A stretch of 21,226 nucleotides of DNA from Alistipes sp. (GCA_020026435.1 JAHHQK010000038.1:1-21226); one strand, 5' to 3'; shown: positions 7,753-15,792, numbered from the stretch's first letter. Numbers and translations: made by a program. The notes: generated by a model from the sequence alone, not told the origin.

Positions 7753-9153
7753 TTACTTTATCCATTTCTTGTTTTCGAACTCGCCCGAGCGGAATTCGGG
7801 TTCGATATATACATACATGGCTTCGATGCGTTTGTCGAGCCATTTGTCGAAGATCTTCTCCTTCTTGTCCTCCAGGGCCAGCTGTTCCAGACGCAGGTAG
7901 TCCTCGTTGAGCGAGGCGGGGTGGGTGGGGATGATCTCCACCAGTTTGACGATCTTGCCCAGCTGGTTGCCGATGAGGTCCTGCGTGAGGAAGGCGTCCG
8001 ACATCTCGCCCACCTTGAGGCGGCGCAGGGCGTTGTAGTCGTCCTGGGCATACTGGAAGTCCTCGCGGAGGAACTTCGTCTGGGTGAGTTTGGCGTCGAA
8101 GGCGAAGCTGCGCTCCAGAAGGTCGTGGTTCGAGACGATACCGCCGTTCATCTTCGACGAGGCGTCGTCCGAGAACTCCAGGGCGGCCTTTTCAAAGGTC
8201 GTCGAGTCGTTGCGGATCAGCAGGGCGATGCTGTCCAGCTCGTTGGTCACCTCCCTGAGCTCGTCCGAGGTGTAGCTCGGGCGGAGGAGGATGTGGCGGA
8301 AGTGGTAAAGCTCGCCGCGTTTGTCGATGAGCTGGATGATGTGGAATCCGTACTGCGACTCCACCACCTCCGAGATCTGATCCTTCTTCATGTCGGACAG
8401 GGCGGCGGCGAACGACTCGTCCAGACCGGACAGGGGCGTGGGGGGCATCTCACCGCCGCTCATCATCGTGCCGGGGTCCTGGGAGTACATACGCGCCAGG
8501 TTGGCGAACTTGGCCTTGCCGGTGATGATTCTCTCGCGCATGTCGAGCAGACGCTCGCGGGTGCGCTGCTTGGCTTCCTTCATGGATTTGGGGAAGCGCG
8601 TGATCTGGGCGTAGACATACTGGTCGGGGACTACGGGAATACTGTCCTGGGGGATGGAGTTGAAGAAAAGCTCCACCTCGCCGGGAATGATCGTCACCTT
8701 GCCGACCACTTCGCTTCGCATGGCCGAGGCATAGGCCTGCTCCTCGTAGAGCTGGCGCATGTTCTCGCGAATGTTGAACACCGCCATGTGGTGCTTGGCT
8801 TCGAGTTTGGGGATCGAGCCTTCCTCCTCGATCATCTGCTGCAACTGCTCCTCGACGCGCGTCACGATGTCCGATGCATTGATCTGCACCGAGTCGATCA
8901 GCGCCTGGTTGTAGAGCAGTTTCTGGGTCATGAGGGCCTCCAGCGCCTCGTTCATCGGGTCGCGGTCGGAGGTATATCCGGCCTGGCGGCGCTGCTCGAC
9001 CAGGTGTCGGGCGTAGTCGCTCACGTCGGAGTAGAGAATCGAGGAATTGCCCACCACGGCAACCACTTTGTCCAGCATCACCTGGCGGCCCTGGGCGATG
9101 ACGCCCGCAAGGCTGCATGCAAGGATTAGCGGAAGGATCACTTTTTTCAGCAT
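7753..9153 (-). CDS. SurA-like periplasmic peptidyl-prolyl cis-trans isomerase
   Basis: A 466-residue protein with a signal peptide at residues 1-20 (cleavage after GVIA). Residues ~25-150 are a SurA-N type chaperone region beginning with LDKVVAVVGNSSILYSDV. Two parvulin (PpiC) domains follow. The first, residues ~176-278, contains AKFANLARMYSQDPGTMMSGG and YGFHIIQLIDKRGE. The second, residues ~284-405, begins FRHILLRP and ends near VKLVEI. SurA-type proteins fold outer-membrane proteins in the periplasm. The gene follows the SurA-like lipoprotein gene by 22 nt and precedes the OstA-like gene by 7 nt, so the three form an envelope-biogenesis operon. Confidence 0.93.
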   Translation of the reverse strand: MLKKVILPLILACSLAGVIAQGRQVMLDKVVAVVGNSSILYSDVSDYARHLVEQRRQAGYTSDRDPMNEALEALMTQKLLYNQALIDSVQINASDIVTRVEEQLQQMIEEEGSIPKLEAKHHMAVFNIRENMRQLYEEQAYASAMRSEVVGKVTIIPGEVELFFNSIPQDSIPVVPDQYVYAQITRFPKSMKEAKQRTRERLLDMRERIITGKAKFANLARMYSQDPGTMMSGGEMPPTPLSGLDESFAAALSDMKKDQISEVVESQYGFHIIQLIDKRGELYHFRHILLRPSYTSDELREVTNELDSIALLIRNDSTTFEKAALEFSDDASSKMNGGIVSNHDLLERSFAFDAKLTQTKFLREDFQYAQDDYNALRRLKVGEMSDAFLTQDLIGNQLGKIVKLVEIIPTHPASLNEDYLRLEQLALEDKKEKIFDKWLDKRIEAMYVYIEPEFRSGEFENKKWIK

Positions 9154-9175
9154 ATCGAATTTAAATTATCTTTTT

Positions 9176-10081
9176 TTACTTTTTGTCTTTTTCAGTTGCG
9201 TCCTTCGGCCCGGTCTTCAGGTCGCAGTAGATCTCGATGTCGCCCTCCTCCATGGCGCGGTGGTAGAGCTCCTCCTCGTGACGGCGGATGATCTCGCCCT
9301 GGCGTTGGTTGAAGAGTATGCGGCGGATGGTGGCCGTGAGCCGCTCGATCGGCACGGGTTCGCCCTCACGGCAGACCTGCTCGATCTGGAAGTAGTAGTG
9401 CGACTTGCTGTCGCGCATCTCCTGCACGGCCGTCGTGGCCAGCATCGGGTCGTGGTTCTGGGACTGCACGGCGGGCAGATAGCTCAGAAACTCGGGGAAG
9501 TCGACCCACTGCTCTCTGAAATCCGTCACGGTGAATTCGTTCTTCAGGCACAGATCCGTGAAATCCTGTTGGTTGGATTCCGTTTTCGAGGCCATGAGTG
9601 TCTTCAGACGCAGGGCCTGGCGATAGCCCTCGCTGAAACGCACGATACGTCCCTTGACCAGCGGGCGGTCCAGTCTGAAGTCGGTCTTGTGGGCCGAGTA
9701 ATAGGCCTCGATGTCCCGGGGAGAGAAGAGGGTGTCGATGTTGCGGTCGACCTGCTGGCGGTCCAGTTTGCGGATGAGCAGGTCCTGGCGATACTCCTCG
9801 ACCTTGCGGTCGATGTCGGCCTCGGCCTCGGAGAATAGCTGCTCGGCCTCGCGGAGTTTGAGCTGTTTGCGTACCCAGCGGTCGATGTAGGCCTTCATCA
9901 GGGCCACACTGTCCTCGCCGACCACGCCCTGGGGCACGACCGACTCCACATCGCTGAGTTTCAGTTCACGTTTATCGACTTTGGCCAGGGTTGTTTCGCT
10001 GACGAAGTACCGGGGCAGTTCCCGGCATCCGCCCAGCAGGACGAGGCCTGCCAAAGTCGCTATTTGGATACGAAGTTTCAT
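9176..10081 (-). CDS. SurA/PpiC-related lipoprotein
   Basis: A 301-residue lipoprotein. The N-terminus has a lipobox (VLLGGC, lipidated Cys about residue 19), so it should be anchored to a membrane facing the periplasm. Residues ~32-130 resemble the SurA N-terminal chaperone domain (TTLAKVDKRELKLSDVESVV, then a YIDRWVRKQLKLREAEQL helix). The rest is helical and resembles degenerate PpiC-family proteins; I do not see a complete active parvulin core, so isomerase activity is doubtful. It is the first gene of the operon with the SurA-like and OstA-like genes, an arrangement known in Bacteroidetes. Confidence 0.8.
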   Translation of the reverse strand: MKLRIQIATLAGLVLLGGCRELPRYFVSETTLAKVDKRELKLSDVESVVPQGVVGEDSVALMKAYIDRWVRKQLKLREAEQLFSEAEADIDRKVEEYRQDLLIRKLDRQQVDRNIDTLFSPRDIEAYYSAHKTDFRLDRPLVKGRIVRFSEGYRQALRLKTLMASKTESNQQDFTDLCLKNEFTVTDFREQWVDFPEFLSYLPAVQSQNHDPMLATTAVQEMRDSKSHYYFQIEQVCREGEPVPIERLTATIRRILFNQRQGEIIRRHEEELYHRAMEEGDIEIYCDLKTGPKDATEKDKK

Positions 10082-10093
10082 AATTCAAAGTAG

Positions 10094-10101
10094 CAAAGAT
10101 A
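10094..10101 (-). promoter_or_regulatory. Putative -7 box for the envelope-biogenesis operon
   Basis: On the - strand, TATCTTTG followed by C matches TAnnTTTG. It lies 13 nt before the ATG at 10081, so the leader would be very short. The intergenic gap is only 59 bp and AT-rich upstream of the box. Confidence 0.55.
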
Positions 10102-10140
10102 CGTTTTTTACCTTTAATAAACGCATCCGCGCGGTGAATA

Positions 10141-11274
10141 TTACGCTTTTGCGGCTAATTTCTCCTCCTCCTTCATTTTTTTGAGGACTTTGTAGATCTG
10201 GTAGGCCGACACGATCAGCAGGAGTGCGGCGGCGATGTAGCAAAGTCCGTAGAGGGTGTCCGAAAGGATCATTTCGCGGAAGGTCATCCCGCCGTAGTCC
10301 AGTTCGGTGAACAGGTAGCAGGTGGCGTTGTTGGCGGCGTGGAGCAGGATCGAGGCCCACAGCGAGCGGGTGACGATGTAGATGAATCCGAGGATAAGGC
10401 CGCTGATCATGGCGTAGAGTACGGTGTAGGGCTGGATGTGGATCAGTCCGAAGAAGGCCGACGAGAGGAGCCAGGCGGCGAGTAAGCCGTAGCGGCTGCG
10501 GATGGATTCGAGCAGGAATCCGCGGTAGATGCTTTCCTCGAACAGGGGGGCGAACACCACCATGGCGGTGAAGGCCCACCAGCCCTTGTCGATCTGGACC
10601 ACGGGGCGGGGCAGGAATTCCAGAACGGGTTCGATGACGATGCCCACAGAAAAGATCAGTCCGAAACTCCAGGCCAAAAGCAGGGGGTTGAGGCGTTTGA
10701 GCGAGAAGTAGGTCCAGCGGGCTTTCCCGCCGCGGGTGTGGCGGTAGTAGAGCAGCAGTCCCAGGCAGAGGAGCATCGAGAAAAAGTAGAGCATGGCGTT
10801 CATACGGCCGTCTGTGGCCGGCTTGCCCAGAAGGCTGAGAAACAGGCGGGCCACCACGCTGACCGCAACCTGAGAGCCGATCATGATGCCGAGCATGGCC
10901 AAAAGATCTATCGGCGAGGGGAAACGTCCGGTCCGGGGAGCAAGATCCCTGATGGGGATGTCCGCACAGTCCGTGCCGGCGGCGTGGTCCGCTCCGTTTG
11001 TTTGGGGTGCAGGGTTTGTCCGGTCCGTAGCCTCATGCTTCGCTCCGGCCGTCGAGGCGGAGTCGAGCGGTGCGGAGGGGATATTGCCCGAGGGGGTGTC
11101 GGAGGTTTGAGGAGGGCAGGATTCGCCGGCAGGGGCGTTGTCCGTTGAGGTGGGGTATCGGGGGGCGTCGGAATTTTCCACGGCGGCACCCCTGCTCTTT
11201 TCGGCCGACGGAGTTTCCCGGAGGGAACCTGCGGCGGAGGTTACGGGGTCTGGTGTTGGGGTGTTTTCAGTCAT
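10141..11274 (-). CDS. CPBP family intramembrane metalloprotease
   Basis: A 377-residue membrane protein. I chose the ATG at 11274; a TTG two codons earlier is less likely. The three CPBP (Abi/Rce1) motifs are intact: EESIYRG with Glu246, Glu247 and Arg251; FGLIH with Phe275 and His279; and HAANN with His312 and Asn316. About seven or eight hydrophobic helices span residues ~120-360. Family members are membrane-embedded glutamate-type proteases that mature prenylated proteins or bacteriocins in other organisms; the substrate here is unknown. The first ~115 residues are unusual: Pro/Thr/Ser/Ala-rich, hydrophilic and apparently disordered. The gene is divergent from parA. Confidence 0.92.
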   Translation of the reverse strand: MTENTPTPDPVTSAAGSLRETPSAEKSRGAAVENSDAPRYPTSTDNAPAGESCPPQTSDTPSGNIPSAPLDSASTAGAKHEATDRTNPAPQTNGADHAAGTDCADIPIRDLAPRTGRFPSPIDLLAMLGIMIGSQVAVSVVARLFLSLLGKPATDGRMNAMLYFFSMLLCLGLLLYYRHTRGGKARWTYFSLKRLNPLLLAWSFGLIFSVGIVIEPVLEFLPRPVVQIDKGWWAFTAMVVFAPLFEESIYRGFLLESIRSRYGLLAAWLLSSAFFGLIHIQPYTVLYAMISGLILGFIYIVTRSLWASILLHAANNATCYLFTELDYGGMTFREMILSDTLYGLCYIAAALLLIVSAYQIYKVLKKMKEEEKLAAKA

Positions 11275-11290
11275 AGTCAATGCAATATGC

Positions 11291-11314
11291 TCCGATTCAA
11301 ACCTTTGAATCGGA
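11291..11314. promoter_or_regulatory. 24-bp inverted repeat, putative operator or leader hairpin
   Basis: The arms TCCGATTCAAA (11291-11301) and TTTGAATCGGA (11304-11314) are perfect inverted copies separated by two bases. It lies in the 137-bp region between the divergent CPBP gene and parA, and downstream of a - strand TAnnTTTG box, so it would fall in the CPBP transcript leader or overlap an operator. It does not match the bacterial parS consensus. Confidence 0.6.
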
Positions 11315-11326
11315 CGATTATACCCT

Positions 11327-11334
11327 CAAAGATA
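11327..11334 (-). promoter_or_regulatory. Putative -7 box for the CPBP protease gene
   Basis: TATCTTTG on the - strand matches TAnnTTTG. It sits about 53 nt upstream of the ATG at 11274, with the 24-bp inverted repeat between them. Confidence 0.5.
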
Positions 11335-11376
11335 AGCATTTTTTGGGAACGGTTATGGATTTCCATTTAAAATCAT

Positions 11377-11384
11377 TAAATTTG
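11377..11384 (+). promoter_or_regulatory. Putative -7 box for the parAB operon
   Basis: TAAATTTG followed by C matches TAnnTTTG, 28 nt before the parA ATG at 11412. A -33 TTTG at the right spacing is not evident. Confidence 0.5.
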
Positions 11385-11411
11385 CCCGATTATAAACCCG
11401 TATCTTATAAC

Positions 11412-12185
11412 ATGGCAAAGGTTATCGCATTAGCCAATCAGAAAGGAGGCGTGGGTAAAACCACCACAGCCATCAACCTGGCAGCGTCGTTGGCGCTGTT
11501 GGGCAAGAAGGTGTTGTTGCTGGACGCCGACCCGCAGGCCAACGCCACCTCCGGACTGGGCTTCGACATCAATTTGGAAGGTATTTATGAGTGTATCATC
11601 GGCGAAAAGGAACCCGCTCAGGTGATTTTGAAGAGCGAGGAGGTCAAGAACCTGTGGTTGCTGCCCTCGTCGATCGATCTTGTGGCGGCCGATGCCGAGC
11701 TGCCCCGCATGGAGCAGTCGCACCATGTGATGAAACGCATTGTCGACGCTGTGCGCGACCGTTTCGACTATATCTTCATCGACTGCTCCCCGTCGCTGGG
11801 CTATACGACGGTCAACATCCTGACGGCCGTTGACACGGTGCTGATCCCCGTCCAGTGCGAATACCTGGCCCTGGAGGGTCTCTCCAAACTGCTCTCGACG
11901 ATCCGCAAGGTCAAGAACGGCCTGAACCCCACGCTCGAAATCGAGGGATTCCTGCTGACGATGTATATGCGCAACCGACTCAACAACCAGGTGGTCAACG
12001 AGGTCAGGGAGCATTTCGGGGCGATGACCTACGACACAATAATTCAGCGTAATGTCCGTTTGGGAGAAGCACCCTCCCACGGAGTGCCCATTATGCTCTA
12101 CGATGCAACGGCCATCGGCTCGGACAACTATCTGAACCTGGCCCGTGAGTTCTTGAAACGCAATCGTAAAGATACCAAAAACTAA
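11412..12185 (+). CDS. parA: ParA/Soj chromosome-partitioning ATPase
   Basis: A 257-residue chromosomal-type ParA. The start at 11412 places MAKVIALANQKGGVGKTT at the N-terminus, as expected; the longer upstream frame runs through the promoter region and is not coding. The deviant Walker A KGGVGKTT is at residues 11-18, DADPQ at 38-42, and Walker B FIDCSP around 122-127. ParA binds DNA non-specifically in its ATP form and moves ParB-parS complexes, helping origin segregation. It is short and lacks the N-terminal HTH of plasmid ParA. parB follows after 9 nt. Confidence 0.95.
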   Translation: MAKVIALANQKGGVGKTTTAINLAASLALLGKKVLLLDADPQANATSGLGFDINLEGIYECIIGEKEPAQVILKSEEVKNLWLLPSSIDLVAADAELPRMEQSHHVMKRIVDAVRDRFDYIFIDCSPSLGYTTVNILTAVDTVLIPVQCEYLALEGLSKLLSTIRKVKNGLNPTLEIEGFLLTMYMRNRLNNQVVNEVREHFGAMTYDTIIQRNVRLGEAPSHGVPIMLYDATAIGSDNYLNLAREFLKRNRKDTKN

Positions 12186-12194
12186 ATTGCTGCG

Positions 12195-13079
12195 ATGAAA
12201 ATACAGAAAGGATTAGGACGCGGACTCGATGCCATCTTCGGTGCCGAGGTGCCCGAAACCGACATCAGACCCAAACAAGCGCCCATGAGCGGGATGGAGG
12301 AGATCGATATCGACAACATCATCCCCAATCCCTCGCAACCCCGTAAGGAGTTCGACGAGGAGTCGCTCAACGAACTGGCAGCATCGATCCGCCACCTGGG
12401 GTTGATCCAACCCGTGACGGTGAAGAGGAACGCCCGCGGCAGATATATCATCATCAGCGGCGAGCGCCGTTGGAGGGCGGCCCGACGTGCGGGTCTGCAG
12501 ACCCTTCCGGTTTATGTCCGCGAGGTGGACGACGAGACGCTCTATGCCATGGCCCTGGTGGAGAACATCCAGCGTCAGGATCTCAACGCCATAGAGATCG
12601 CACTGGGTATGCAGCGTCTGATCGACGAGTGCCACATGACGCAGGACGCCCTCTCGGAGAAGGTCGGCAAGAAGCGTTCGTCGGTGTCGAACTACCTGCG
12701 TCTGTTGAAACTGCCCGACGAGGTGCAGCTGGCCATCAAGGAGGGAATCATCTCGATGGGCCACGCCAAGGCCATTGCCGGTGCGCCCGATGAGGAGCAG
12801 CTCAAGTTGCTGAAGCGGTGCATCAACCGCGGACTGTCGGTGCGTCAGCTCGAACAGATCGTCCACGCCATGAACGAGGCCCCGAAGGAGAAACCCGTCG
12901 AGGAGGAAGTAGTCTATCCCGAGAGTTACTCGCGGCTGGTCGAGAAACTGGAGCGGTATTTCTCCGAGGACATCTCGATCAAGCGCGGCAAGAACGGTGG
13001 CGGCAAGATCGTCATCGGATTCGACAACGACAAGGAGATCGAGGAATTCATCGCCCGCTTCTCGTCACAGCAGGAGTAA
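12195..13079 (+). CDS. parB: ParB/Spo0J chromosome-partitioning protein
   Basis: A 294-residue ParB. The N-terminus KGLGRGLDAIF is the ParA-interaction segment. The CTP-binding ParB/sulfiredoxin fold follows, with GERRWRAAR at residues 89-97 and ENIQRQDLN at 123-131. The central HTH (about 147-172, TQDALSEKVGKKRSSVSNYLRL) reads parS, and the C-terminal dimerisation region covers about 240-294. It is second in a tight operon with parA. No good parS site is visible in this window. Confidence 0.95.
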   Translation: MKIQKGLGRGLDAIFGAEVPETDIRPKQAPMSGMEEIDIDNIIPNPSQPRKEFDEESLNELAASIRHLGLIQPVTVKRNARGRYIIISGERRWRAARRAGLQTLPVYVREVDDETLYAMALVENIQRQDLNAIEIALGMQRLIDECHMTQDALSEKVGKKRSSVSNYLRLLKLPDEVQLAIKEGIISMGHAKAIAGAPDEEQLKLLKRCINRGLSVRQLEQIVHAMNEAPKEKPVEEEVVYPESYSRLVEKLERYFSEDISIKRGKNGGGKIVIGFDNDKEIEEFIARFSSQQE

Positions 13080-13094
13080 CATTTTTTAGGCAGA

Positions 13095-13112
13095 TGCGCT
13101 GCAGCCAGCGCA
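13095..13112. other. Short perfect hairpin between parB and the DUF5683 gene
   Basis: The arms TGCGCTG (13095-13101) and CAGCGCA (13106-13112) flank a 4-nt loop in the 46-bp gap. There is no T tract after it on the + strand, so it is more likely an mRNA-stability or processing hairpin than a terminator. Confidence 0.4.
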
Positions 13113-13125
13113 CTTACGGATTTAC

Positions 13126-14310
13126 ATGAAAGGATTCTGGTTTCGCATATTCGTTGTGGCTTGTGCCGTGTTGCTGAGTTGGCAGCCGGCATCGGCTCAG
13201 TTGCACCTTCACCGCGGAGGGCGCACCTATGTGCGCAGCGGTCTGAAGGAGCGTCCCGATACCCTGTCCCGTTACCGCGACTCGGTGCAGATGGCAGCCC
13301 TCTTTGCCGAACTCGACTCCCTCTCGGAGCGAGAGTTCAAGGCCGACTCCGTGGAGTTGGCGTCGTCGTTCCGGGGCGACGAGCTGGCGGCCCTCGACTC
13401 CCTGGTGCAGCTTAAGGTCGCCGAGGCCGAGGCCGAAGGTGCGGATTCGCTGGGGAGAACACACACCCGCCGCAAGGGCTGGCTGATGAGCGATTCGATG
13501 TCCCTGTCGAAGGTCTGCTGGCTGTCGACCGTCCTCCCGGGCTATGGTCAGATCTACAACCGCCAGTACTGGAAACTCCCGGTGCTGTACGGTATGGTGG
13601 CGACGGGTCTGGCCCTCTATATCAACGAGAACCACACCTATAAGCCCCTGCGCCGGGCCTACGACAACTATACGGCGCTCAGTACGGTGCGTACGCCCGA
13701 GCTGGACGCCCTGCAACGGAGGATGATCCGCAGCAACACCCGCCGTCAGATCTATCTGGGGGCTACGGTGGCCTCCTATATCTATTTCATCGGCGATGCG
13801 GCCATCAACTACAAGACCAACGACGTCTCGCACGTGAAGAAGGCCACGACCCTGGCGTGCATCTTCCCGGGTGCGGGTCAGATCTACAACAAAAGCTACT
13901 GGAAGGTGCCCTTCGTGGTGGGCGGTTTTGCGGCGATGATCTACTGTATCGACTGGAACAACCGTGGATACCAACGCTTCAAGAAGGCCTATTCGCTGAT
14001 CTCGGACTACGAGGCCAACCCCGACAAATATCCCAACGGCTCGCCCGATGAGTTCCACGGACGCTATTCGGCCACCTTCATACGCGACCTGCGCAACAAC
14101 TACCGCCGAAACCGCGACCTGTGTATCATCCTCACGGGAGCGTTGTACGTCCTGCAGATTGTCGATGCCCATGTCGATGCCCATTTGAAGGACTACGACA
14201 TCTCGGACGACCTGTCCATGTCGCTCGAACCGCTGGTCGATTACACGTTCGTCCCCCAAAAGGGTAAGTACAACACCGTTTTGGGATTTAATCTTAAAGT
14301 AAATTTTTGA
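13126..14310 (+). CDS. DUF5683 domain protein with an internal duplication
   Basis: A 394-residue envelope protein with a signal peptide (residues 1-24, cleaved after PASA). A charged linker with several DSL/DSV repeats covers ~45-125. Two related membrane modules follow. The first, ~127-233, begins with LPGYGQIYNRQYWKLPVLYG; the second, ~237-360, begins with FPGAGQIYNKSYWKVPFVVG. Each has a Gly-rich hydrophobic helix pair around the YWK motif, then a basic NRRR-type stretch and another hydrophobic helix. The family is of unknown function. The position between parB and an MltD-like gene is the one I associate with DUF5683 in Bacteroidetes. Confidence 0.85.
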   Translation: MKGFWFRIFVVACAVLLSWQPASAQLHLHRGGRTYVRSGLKERPDTLSRYRDSVQMAALFAELDSLSEREFKADSVELASSFRGDELAALDSLVQLKVAEAEAEGADSLGRTHTRRKGWLMSDSMSLSKVCWLSTVLPGYGQIYNRQYWKLPVLYGMVATGLALYINENHTYKPLRRAYDNYTALSTVRTPELDALQRRMIRSNTRRQIYLGATVASYIYFIGDAAINYKTNDVSHVKKATTLACIFPGAGQIYNKSYWKVPFVVGGFAAMIYCIDWNNRGYQRFKKAYSLISDYEANPDKYPNGSPDEFHGRYSATFIRDLRNNYRRNRDLCIILTGALYVLQIVDAHVDAHLKDYDISDDLSMSLEPLVDYTFVPQKGKYNTVLGFNLKVNF

Positions 14311-14316
14311 TAATCC

Positions 14317-15714
14317 ATGAGATATTTCGCAACCGTAGTGTTGTCGATCCTGGCCCTGTCCACGGCCGTGTCGGCCCTGTCGATGGATCGCAGACCCCGC
14401 AAGAAGAAACGTAAAGTCCGCACCGAGATCGTGCGCACCGAACCCCAACCGGCACCCGCGCCCGCGCCCGTGGCCGAACCTCAGCCCGTGCCCGATCCCG
14501 AGCAACCCTCGGAACCCGCTCCGACCGATCCGGTGCGTGTCAACGACTTCATGCTGGGATTCACGCCCCAGCAGACCGACTCGCTGGTGGCCGTGTGGCG
14601 CGAGCATCAGACGACGGATGCCTACACGGGTTTCTTCGAGAATTTCATCTCGATCGACACGACCGATTGCAACTCCACGCCCGACTCGGTCTACATCAAC
14701 CGTCTGAAGGCCCTGGTGTCGCCCATCCATCTGCCCTATAACCACTTGGTGAAGAGTTATATCAGCCGCTATGTCGATCCCCGCTACGGAACGATCCCCC
14801 GTGTGTTGGGACTTTCGCAGTATTACTTCCCGATGATCGAGGAGGAGCTGCTCAAGGCCGATCTCCCGGTCGAACTGCGTGCCCTGCCCATCATCGAGTC
14901 GGCACTCTCGGCTTCGGCCGTGTCGAGGGCCGGAGCCGTGGGCCTGTGGCAGTTCATGCCCTCGACGGGCAAGAGCTACGGACTGGAGGTCAACACGATG
15001 GTCGACGAGCGTCGCGATCCGTTGCGTGCCACGCAGGCCGCCTGCCGCTTCTTGAAGGATCTCTATAACATCTACAACGACTGGATCCTGGCCATTGCCG
15101 CCTATAACTGCGGCCCGGGCAACGTCAACAAGGCCTTTGCGCGTGCCGGAGGCAACTGCCGCACGTTCTGGGACATCTATTATTACCTCCCGCGCGAGAC
15201 CCGCGGCTATGTGCCCGCCTTCATCGGCGCGTCGTATGCCTACGCCTACCACAAGCAGCACGGCATCGAGTTGGCCGAGGCCCCGATTCCGCTGTCGGTC
15301 GATACGATCCATGTGAACCGTCTGATGCACTTCGGACAGATCTCCTCGACGATCGACCTCCCGATCGAGACCCTGCGTCTGCTCAACCCGCAGTATAAGC
15401 TCGACATTGTGCCGGCTGTCAACAAGACTTATACGCTGGTCCTGCCCCAGCGCAACGTGGCCGAATATATCGACCACGAGCAGGAGATCATGGCCAAGGA
15501 TTCGACCTACCTCAAGGAGTATATCAATCCGGCCAACATCGACAAGAAGAAGATGGAACACGCCGCCTCGACCTACTACCGCGTCAAGAGAGGCGATACG
15601 CTGGGGGCCATTGCTCGCCGCTACCGCGTTTCGGTCAAGCAGCTCATGCGTCTGAACCACATCCGCGATGCCCGCTCGCTGAGAGTGGGTCAGCGTCTGC
15701 GCATAGCCCGCTGA
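14317..15714 (+). CDS. MltD-like membrane-bound lytic murein transglycosylase (SLT + LysM)
   Basis: A 465-residue exported peptidoglycan-cleaving enzyme. An N-terminal signal or anchor sequence (residues 1-20) is followed by a Pro/Ala-rich linker (~40-72). The SLT domain covers ~140-310, with the likely catalytic Glu194 in LPIIESALSASAVSRAGAVG and the family motifs GLWQFMPSTGKSYGL and AAYNCGPGNVNKA. The C-terminal 45 residues form one LysM domain (YYRVKRGDTLGAIARRY, ending VGQRLRIAR). It cleaves the MurNAc-GlcNAc bond to give 1,6-anhydro ends. It starts 6 nt after the DUF5683 gene stops, so it is probably the last gene of the parAB operon. Confidence 0.93.
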   Translation: MRYFATVVLSILALSTAVSALSMDRRPRKKKRKVRTEIVRTEPQPAPAPAPVAEPQPVPDPEQPSEPAPTDPVRVNDFMLGFTPQQTDSLVAVWREHQTTDAYTGFFENFISIDTTDCNSTPDSVYINRLKALVSPIHLPYNHLVKSYISRYVDPRYGTIPRVLGLSQYYFPMIEEELLKADLPVELRALPIIESALSASAVSRAGAVGLWQFMPSTGKSYGLEVNTMVDERRDPLRATQAACRFLKDLYNIYNDWILAIAAYNCGPGNVNKAFARAGGNCRTFWDIYYYLPRETRGYVPAFIGASYAYAYHKQHGIELAEAPIPLSVDTIHVNRLMHFGQISSTIDLPIETLRLLNPQYKLDIVPAVNKTYTLVLPQRNVAEYIDHEQEIMAKDSTYLKEYINPANIDKKKMEHAASTYYRVKRGDTLGAIARRYRVSVKQLMRLNHIRDARSLRVGQRLRIAR

Positions 15715-15750
15715 TCGGGTGGAAGAGCAGGGAAGTTCCCCCTGTCGGTA

Positions 15751-15758
15751 TAAACTTG
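15751..15758 (+). promoter_or_regulatory. Weak -7-like box ahead of mnmE
   Basis: TAAACTTG is one base away from TAnnTTTG. It is 55 nt before the mnmE ATG and just upstream of the UUCG hairpin. Confidence 0.3.
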
Positions 15759-15770
15759 TTAAGATAAACG

Positions 15771-15792
15771 GGCCGTCCCTTCGGGGGCGGCC
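15771..15792 (+). promoter_or_regulatory. UUCG tetraloop hairpin in the mnmE leader
   Basis: The arms GGCCGTCCC (15771-15779) and GGGGCGGCC (15784-15792) form a 9-bp stem with one G-U, closed by C-UUCG-G, an exceptionally stable tetraloop. It ends 20 nt before the mnmE start codon. No T tract follows, so it is not a standard terminator. It could stabilise the 3' end of the upstream operon mRNA or affect mnmE translation. Confidence 0.6.

Noticed and set aside
5331..9129. Long + strand frames opposite the OstA-like and SurA-like genes
   Set aside because: They are antisense shadows of well-supported - strand genes with signal peptides and domains.
11280..11411. An N-terminal extension of ParA by 44 residues
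   Set aside because: The extension would run through the 24-bp inverted repeat and the promoter region, and ParA family proteins start just before the Walker A motif, as the ATG at 11412 does.
13831..13836. CACGTG cores here and at 7531-7536 considered as parS sites for the nearby ParB
   Set aside because: The flanks match only about half or fewer of the parS consensus TGTTTCACGTGAAACA positions, and both lie inside coding sequence. Neither is convincing.
13114..15660. An 848-codon - strand open frame antisense to the DUF5683 and transglycosylase genes
   Set aside because: Long antisense frames are common in GC-rich coding DNA. It has no motif, and the + strand genes are unmistakable.
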